Assembly: GCA_951800555.1 (NCBI GenBank)
Contig: CATOJU010000062.1
Location: 1 to 6,226 of the forward strand
Direction: 5' to 3'
From: an uncultured Rickettsiales bacterium
GTDB taxonomy: Bacteria > Pseudomonadota > Alphaproteobacteria > Rickettsiales > UBA1997
DNA length: 6,226 bases
In this document: positions 6,179 to 6,226 of the stretch, piece by piece
Layout of the letters: every line of letters starts with the position of its first letter
How positions within the stretch are numbered: the stretch's first letter is position 1
The notes under the pieces: generated by a model
Told to the model about the DNA's origin: nothing
Seen by the model: the letters and a program-made list of their open reading frames with translations, nothing else
Database searches by the model: none
Translations under genes and position numbers: made by a program

Positions 6179-6226
6179 AGGAAATCCTCACGCAGTATAT
6201 GCATATGCTAATCTCAAAGGCGAATC
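6168..6226 (+). repeat. 59-base perfect inverted copy of part of the Sel1 gene
   Basis: Bases 6168-6226 are identical to the reverse complement of 3463-3521 in the Sel1 gene. In frame from 6168 they read AMNEGNPHAVYAYANLKGES, residues 196-215 of that protein. Immediately upstream, 6167 mismatches and 6164-6166 match before similarity ends, so the junction is near 6164-6168. The match runs to the last base, so its full extent is unknown. It may be the start of a second Sel1 paralogue on the plus strand, a fragment left by recombination, or an assembly join. Confidence 0.95.

Noticed and set aside
6019..6204. 61-codon minus-strand Ser/Leu/Phe-rich frame near the window end
   Set aside because: It is the complement of the Lys/Asp-rich bactofilin tail and crosses the Sel1-copy junction, so it cannot be an old gene.
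1..6226. CRISPR array, toxin-antitoxin pair, phage genes or defence system
   Set aside because: There are no regularly spaced repeats and no small paired open frames with ribosome binding sites. All intact genes belong to recognisable housekeeping or envelope families or the Sel1 repeat family.

Overview
The window is strongly AT-rich (G+C roughly a quarter by eye). It carries an alphaproteobacterial-type ClpB, an alphaproteobacterial-type membrane-anchored M23 peptidase next to a bactofilin, a Sel1-repeat gene, long non-coding stretches and decaying gene copies. Together these suggest the reduced genome of a host-associated alphaproteobacterium, most likely Rickettsiales- or Holosporales-like and retaining peptidoglycan. 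The lineage is inferred from protein character and composition; no search was run.

Layout, left to right. Positions 1-356 hold the broken 3' part of an IS1-family transposase. It reads in frame 1 to a stop at 193-195 and resumes in frame 3, with the catalytic-glutamate segment missing. A well-formed sigma70-type promoter (393-421) then precedes a complete class II tRNA-Ser(GCU) with encoded CCA (440-532). clpB follows (647-3217) with a good ribosome binding site and a possible heat-shock (sigma32) promoter. A 20-position hairpin (3225-3271) separates clpB from a convergent Sel1-like repeat gene on the minus strand (3366-4106), which has a (TA)11 tract just upstream of its start.

The 520-base gap 4107-4626 is not empty. 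It holds a decayed second copy of a clpB 3' segment (4192-4286, about 87% identical, with an in-frame stop) and, just after it, a hairpin that resembles the core of the clpB terminator. A two-gene plus-strand cell-envelope module follows: an M23 metallopeptidase (4627-5691, GTG start) and, 37 bases later, a bactofilin (5729-6178). The last 59 bases repeat an internal piece of the Sel1 gene exactly, in the opposite orientation, and overlap the bactofilin stop codon.

How the genes relate: ClpB is the cytosolic disaggregase working with DnaK. The M23 peptidase and bactofilin probably form one transcription unit, with a cytoskeletal polymer positioning a peptidoglycan hydrolase. The Sel1 protein is probably a protein-interaction scaffold of unknown partner. 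I do not see a new multi-gene system. The most notable signals are the duplicated or rearranged fragments (IS1 remnant, clpB remnant, Sel1 inverted copy), which point to a genome shaped by repeat-driven recombination and decay, or in the Sel1 case possibly to an assembly join.
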